Source of the DNA: T1Sed10-7 sp047921175
GTDB lineage: Bacteria; Actinomycetota; Nitriliruptoria; Nitriliruptorales; Nitriliruptoraceae
Direction: 5' to 3'
Assembly: GCA_047921175.1 (NCBI GenBank)
Contig: JBLRWQ010000002.1
Span: 32,621 to 96,620, forward strand
DNA: 64,000 bases
Every line of letters starts with the position of its first letter. Position 1 is the first letter of the stretch. A program made the translations under genes and the position numbers. The notes under the pieces are model-generated. The model had not been told where the DNA came from, searched no databases, and saw nothing but the letters and a program-made list of their open reading frames with translations. Of the stretch, positions 60,781-64,000 are shown one piece after another.

Positions 60781-61499
60781 GGGCCGGGGTCGAGACGGCG
60801 GGTGCTCGAGGCCGTGTTGCTCATCCGGACGCCGCCACTGACCGCGGCGACGCGCCGACAGAACTGCGCCCACATGTGTTGCTGCAGTTCGCGGCCGATC
60901 AGCAACCGCCCGTAGAGCAGGTGGAACAGCGGGTCCCCGCTGCGGGCCCAGGACTCGATGCGGAACTCGAGGAAGCCCCGGTCGTCCGTGGTGGTCCGGA
61001 ACTCGATCTCGCCCGCCTCCAGGTGTCCTCGCAGCGTCGCGAGCCGGAACGACGTCGGGGTCCGCTCGATCACGCGGACGGGGCCGTTCCACGGACCGGG
61101 CAGGCGCACGATCAACTCGTCGCCGACGTCGAGGTCACGGGCCGGCTCGCCGCTCAGGGTCTCGAAGCTCGCCATCTCGGTGGGCGTGACCTGGTTGGGC
61201 TCCTGCAGGATGTAGGTGATCAGTTCCTCACCGCTCATCGACACGTCGGTGACGAAGACCCAGTAGCTGCGGTGGTAGAGGGGGCCGATGCCATCACGAG
61301 GGCGCTGCAGGGTGGTCGGGTCGCCGGGAAGCTCCCGATCGAGATCGGGCGGCTCGCCGGCGAACGCCGCCCGATCCCGGCGGTAGACGGGGATCCGCTG
61401 CGTGCTGTACCGCAGGAGGGTGACCACCATGTCCAGCAGCCAGCGGGCGACACGGCGTACCGTGCTGCGAGCCTGGAGCGGGCGGCCGGCCTCGGCCAT
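60777..61499 (-). CDS. DUF1990-like protein, upstream member of a pair
   Basis: 240 residues from the ATG at 61497-61499. ATLRGHLEAGEIEFRTT with LEFRIESWARSGDPLF is the same core as its downstream neighbour. The N-terminus has an amphipathic or hydrophobic helix (VARWLLDMVVTLLRY) that may touch the membrane. GAGG lies six bases before the start. Only 33 bp separate it from a divergent membrane-protein gene, so their promoters must overlap each other's leaders or coding ends. Confidence 0.7.
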   Translation of the reverse strand: MAEAGRPLQARSTVRRVARWLLDMVVTLLRYSTQRIPVYRRDRAAFAGEPPDLDRELPGDPTTLQRPRDGIGPLYHRSYWVFVTDVSMSGEELITYILQEPNQVTPTEMASFETLSGEPARDLDVGDELIVRLPGPWNGPVRVIERTPTSFRLATLRGHLEAGEIEFRTTTDDRGFLEFRIESWARSGDPLFHLLYGRLLIGRELQQHMWAQFCRRVAAVSGGVRMSNTASSTRRLDPGP

Positions 61500-61532
61500 G
61501 TGATGCCTCGATCGCACAGGGAGGACCGATAG

Positions 61533-62048
61533 ATGAGGGACGGTACAACCACGCTGGCCGTGCTCCACGACGTCGGACTGGCCGCATGGTTCGGCGGTGC
61601 ATGGATGGGAGCCGTCGGTCTCAACGGTGCCACGATCGAGGTCGACGACCACACGCAGCGGACCCGGGTGGCCAACGCCGGCTGGTTCCGCTGGGCGCCG
61701 ATCGCCGGCACCGCGCTGCTCGCACACGTCGCCAGTGCCTACGCCCTCGGTCGGCTCGTCCCCGCCCCGGCCGGCCGCGAGCAGGGATCCGTGCGCCTGC
61801 GACGGTTCCGCACGGCGGTGACGCTCGCTGCCGTGCTCTCGACCGCGGAGACCGGCGTCTCCGGACAACGCGTCGTGCGGGGTGGGGACGTGCCTGTCGC
61901 GACCGCGACCACCCCGATCGCCGCGACGCCCCCCGAGGTGGCGGCCGCCCAGCGTCGTCTGCGCATCGCGCAGTGGCTGGTGCCGGGGTTCACCGGTGCC
62001 ATCTTCGTGCTCGAGGCGATCCAGCGGCAGCGGGGGACACGAGCGTGA
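61533..62048 (+). CDS. Small four-helix membrane protein of unknown function
   Basis: 171 residues. Hydrophobic segments at about 8-30 (VLHDVGLAAWFGGAWMGAVG), 52-72, 90-108 and 145-165. AGGGAGG lies eight bases before the ATG. No family is recognised with confidence. It is divergent from the DUF1990-like pair across 33 bp and may belong to the same functional unit. Confidence 0.72.
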   Translation: MRDGTTTLAVLHDVGLAAWFGGAWMGAVGLNGATIEVDDHTQRTRVANAGWFRWAPIAGTALLAHVASAYALGRLVPAPAGREQGSVRLRRFRTAVTLAAVLSTAETGVSGQRVVRGGDVPVATATTPIAATPPEVAAAQRRLRIAQWLVPGFTGAIFVLEAIQRQRGTRA

Positions 62049-62154
62049 GCCTGCACCACCACCGCTGTACGTCGACGACGGCACGCAGCCGCACATCGGG
62101 GCGCGCTGCTTCGGGAAGGTCGGGCTGGTCGCCCTCGACGTCCCGGGAGGCCAC

Positions 62155-62886
62155 GTGACCGCGCCGGGTGGGGACGCGCGCCACCTCGGTGCCGGGGAGC
62201 CGGCGTTCGGACCGTGGCAGGTGTTGCCGCTCGCCGGGTTGCTGGCGCGGATCCTCGGTGTAGCGGGTGCACCGGCAGGACGGCCCCGGCTCGTCGCTCT
62301 CGATGGGCGTGGCGCGGCCGGCAAGACGACGCTCGCGACCGGGCTGCGCCGCCTGGTCCCGCGCAGCGCGGTGGTCCACACCGACGACCTCGCCTGGCAC
62401 GAGCCGCTCTTCGGTTGGGGCGACCTGCTCGCCGACGGTGTGCTCCGGCCGCTGCAGGACGGTCAGGCGCTTGCCTACCGGCCGCCGCAGTGGGAGCGAC
62501 GCGGACGCGCGGGGTCGATCGAGGTGCCGGCGGGCCTCGACCTCGTGCTGGTCGAGGGGACCGGCGCCAGCCAGCGCGAGCACACCGGGCTGCTCGACGC
62601 GACCGTCTGGGTCCAGGCCGACCTGGTCGAGGCCGAGCGGCGCGGCATCGCGCGTGACATCGCCCAGGGCGTCAACGGCGATGCGGTGGAGACCGTCGCG
62701 TTCTGGCAGCACTGGATGGCCGCGGAGCTCGAGTTCCTCGCCCGGCAGCGTCCGTGGGAGCGGGCCTGCGCGGTCGTGCACGGCACCCCGCTCGGCACCC
62801 TCCCGCCCGGCCACGTCGAGGTGGCGGACGTCAACGATGCACGCGTCCGCAACGTCGGCCCGGGAGGTCCTCCGGTCGACCCCTAG
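62155..62886 (+). CDS. P-loop NTPase, uridine-kinase-like
   Basis: 243 residues from GTG 62155, which has GGGAGG four bases upstream. Walker A GRGAAGKTT (51-59) follows a hydrophobic strand (RLVALD). A second acidic motif, VVHTDDLAWHEPLFGW, occupies the place of the substrate-binding Asp in uridine kinases and nucleoside kinases. LDLVLVEGTGAS is the Walker-B-like strand. Probably a kinase for a nucleoside or small metabolite. No operon partner is certain. The stop overlaps the DHFR remnant on the other strand by four bases. Confidence 0.82.
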   Translation: MTAPGGDARHLGAGEPAFGPWQVLPLAGLLARILGVAGAPAGRPRLVALDGRGAAGKTTLATGLRRLVPRSAVVHTDDLAWHEPLFGWGDLLADGVLRPLQDGQALAYRPPQWERRGRAGSIEVPAGLDLVLVEGTGASQREHTGLLDATVWVQADLVEAERRGIARDIAQGVNGDAVETVAFWQHWMAAELEFLARQRPWERACAVVHGTPLGTLPPGHVEVADVNDARVRNVGPGGPPVDP

Positions 62887-63240
62887 GTCTGCCGCAGGTC
62901 TCGGCGCGCCACCAGCGGGGACGCCGGTTCGTTCTCTGCCCGGTCGACCTCGTAGCGCAGCAGCAGCGTGTCGTCGTTCAGCGTCCGGTGCTCGCGCAAC
63001 CTGAGCTGCTGCTCGGCCACCTGCGAGAACAGCGGTGTCCCGCCCCCCCAGGAGCACCGGTTCGACAGCGACATCCCACTCGTCGACGAGGTCGGAGGCC
63101 GCGAACGCCGCGTGGATCTCCGCGCCGCCTGCGACGAGGAGGGTGCCGTAGCCCCGCGTTTCGAGGTCTGCCACGAGCGCGTCCGGGGCAAGTGCCGTGA
63201 ACTCCAGGCGTCCGTCGATCGCGTCGACCGGGTGCACCAC
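62883..63240 (-). pseudogene. Remnant of a dihydrofolate reductase / RibD C-terminal family gene
   Basis: Two frames together encode the last ~115 residues of the family: ETRGYGTLLVAGGAEIHAAF (from about 63155), VEPVLLGG, then GTPLFSQ and NDDTLLLRYEV to the stop at 62883. The switch of frame lies at a run of seven C (63043-63049). The first ~70 residues of the family, with the nucleotide-binding start, are absent; the frame closes at a TGA (63292-63294) and no start is found. So it is both 5'-truncated and frameshifted. The C7 run could also be an assembly or slippage error, but that would not restore the missing N-terminus. Confidence 0.8.
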
Positions 63241-63613
63241 CGGGGCAACACCGCGGCCACTCAGATGCCCTGTTGCGGATCGTCGCTGCCCTCATCGGGA
63301 CGCGGCGTCCGACACGTACCTCTCGCCTGCCGATGCTGAAGGATGCTCGATGCGCCTGACCCGACGAGCGGCCCGCGCGGCCGCGATGGCCCCATCGAGA
63401 CCCCACACGGTGACCCCAAGACGAACGGGCTGGACATCGACGGCTCGGGTCGACGGGCTAACGCCGCGCCCCCCGGAGCTGCAAAGAACAGCGCCATGCC
63501 GCGGTTCCGTGCGCACACGTCCGCTCGGGCTGGACGTCCGGGGTGGGATGGGCCCGGGAACGACGACGCCCAGGCGGCCGGGAGCCGGCGCTGACCTGGG
63601 CGTTCGCAGACGA
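63241..63613. other. 373-bp region without a supported gene; holds a diverged copy of the asnB-side repeat
   Basis: Open frames here run through the tRNA or have no coding character. The only notable element is 63485-63513, where GAAC, GCGC, ATGC and GCGGTTCCGTGCG line up with the hairpin repeat at 31073-31101. The right arm is intact and the left arm has diverged. Confidence 0.5.
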
Positions 63614-63683
63614 GCGGGTGAGGGGAATCGAACCCCCGTTCCGAGCTTGGGAAGCTCGTGTTCTACCATTGAACTACACCCGC
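63614..63683 (-). tRNA. tRNA-Gly (anticodon CCC)
   Basis: Read on the minus strand, a full cloverleaf folds: acceptor GCGGGTG/CACCCGC, D stem GTTC/GAAC, anticodon stem CGAGC/GCTCG around loop TTCCCAA (anticodon CCC), a four-base variable loop, and T arm GGGGG-TTCGATT-CCCCT. CCA is not encoded. The discriminator base would be T, as in bacterial glycine tRNAs. It decodes GGG. Confidence 0.95.
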
Positions 63684-63767
63684 GGGGGTGCAGAACGTAC
63701 TGCCTGCCTCGTGCGGGCCGCAACGCGGGACGACCCGGGTGGCGACCGTGATACGCCGGAGGCCGGC

Positions 63768-64000
63768 ATGATCCTGTCCGACGGCACCATCCGCGAGGCG
63801 CTCGCCGCGGGCCGGATCGGCATCGACCCGCTGGCCGACGACGCGATCCAGCCCTCCTCGATCGACGTCCGGCTCGGGCACCAGTTCCGGGTCTTCGCCA
63901 ACCACCGCTACCCCTACATCGACCTCCGCGCCGATCAGCCGGATCTCACCGACCTCGTCGAGGTGCCCGAGCGCCCACCGCCGCCGCTCGGCCGCGGTCC
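63768..64000 (+). CDS. dcd: dCTP deaminase, 5' part (runs off the window)
   Basis: MILSDGTIREALAAGRIGID and the conserved QPSSIDVRLG identify dCTP deaminase, which turns dCTP into dUTP (or directly to dUMP in the bifunctional type) for thymidylate supply. CGGAGG lies five bases before the ATG. Only 77 codons are visible, so mono- or bifunctional type cannot be told. Confidence 0.93.
   Translation, partial: MILSDGTIREALAAGRIGIDPLADDAIQPSSIDVRLGHQFRVFANHRYPYIDLRADQPDLTDLVEVPERPPPPLGRG

Noticed and set aside
63197..63751. Plus-strand frame through 63.2-63.75 kb
   Set aside because: It reads through the complement of tRNA-Gly and the DHFR remnant, so it cannot be a gene.

Overview
The window is about 70% GC. 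It has actinobacterial-style gene packing (ATGA and GTGA start/stop overlaps, GTG starts, AGGAGG ribosome sites), lipobox proteins and a PucR regulator. It most likely comes from a high-GC, deep-branching actinobacterium. Giant surface proteins, acidic lipoprotein linkers and EP-rich linkers fit groups such as Nitriliruptoria or Euzebya, but that placement is inference. No phage, IS element or CRISPR array is visible.

Layout. (1) 1-20.1 kb: the 3' part of a giant secreted adhesin or RTX-type protein (more than 5,680 residues; its start lies upstream). Its C-terminal tail has been cut off by a frameshift and a second stop. A beta-helix lipoprotein follows. (2) 20.2-22.3 kb: a DUF1269 protein, a YceI-like protein and YccF on the minus strand. 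(3) 22.4-27.9 kb: a complete branched-chain-amino-acid type ABC transporter. The substrate-binding protein faces the livHMGF operon across a strong bidirectional terminator, and LivH carries an unusual exported N-terminal domain. (4) 28.1-30.1 kb: a proline racemase-family enzyme plus an ornithine-cyclodeaminase-family reductase, divergent from the transporter; this may be a hydroxyproline or proline uptake and use module. (5) 30.1-34.4 kb: a YhhN membrane protein, a repeat-rich 350-bp gap, asparagine synthase and an iron-ADH-like enzyme. (6) 34.5-38.5 kb: a PASTA membrane protein and a GGDEF-EAL enzyme. (7) 38.5-48.8 kb: a CocE-like hydrolase coupled to a D-Ala-D-Ala ligase homologue, a beta-lactamase-fold serine hydrolase, a PucR regulator divergent from an acyl-CoA synthetase and GNAT pair, and a G5/NodB polysaccharide deacetylase.

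(8) 49.1-54.9 kb: a quinone oxidoreductase, then a divergent regulon. An ArsR-rhodanese fusion with an APC permease faces an MFS transporter with a DsrE-like protein, with two matching palindromes between them; this looks like a sulfur- or persulfide-responsive transport module. (9) 55-58.6 kb: a two-repeat lipoprotein, a Ca2+/cation antiporter, and a small HTH protein whose predicted promoter lies inside twin palindromes and which is translationally coupled to an RlmM-like methyltransferase. (10) 58.7-64 kb: a membrane-anchored alpha/beta hydrolase, a coupled pair of DUF1990-like proteins, a small membrane protein, a P-loop kinase-like protein, a broken RibD/DHFR remnant, tRNA-Gly(CCC), and the start of dcd.

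The most promising unexplained features are the twin-palindrome promoter of the HTH/RlmM-like pair, the ArsR-rhodanese/DsrE divergent module, the LivH fusion, and the decayed tail of the giant protein.
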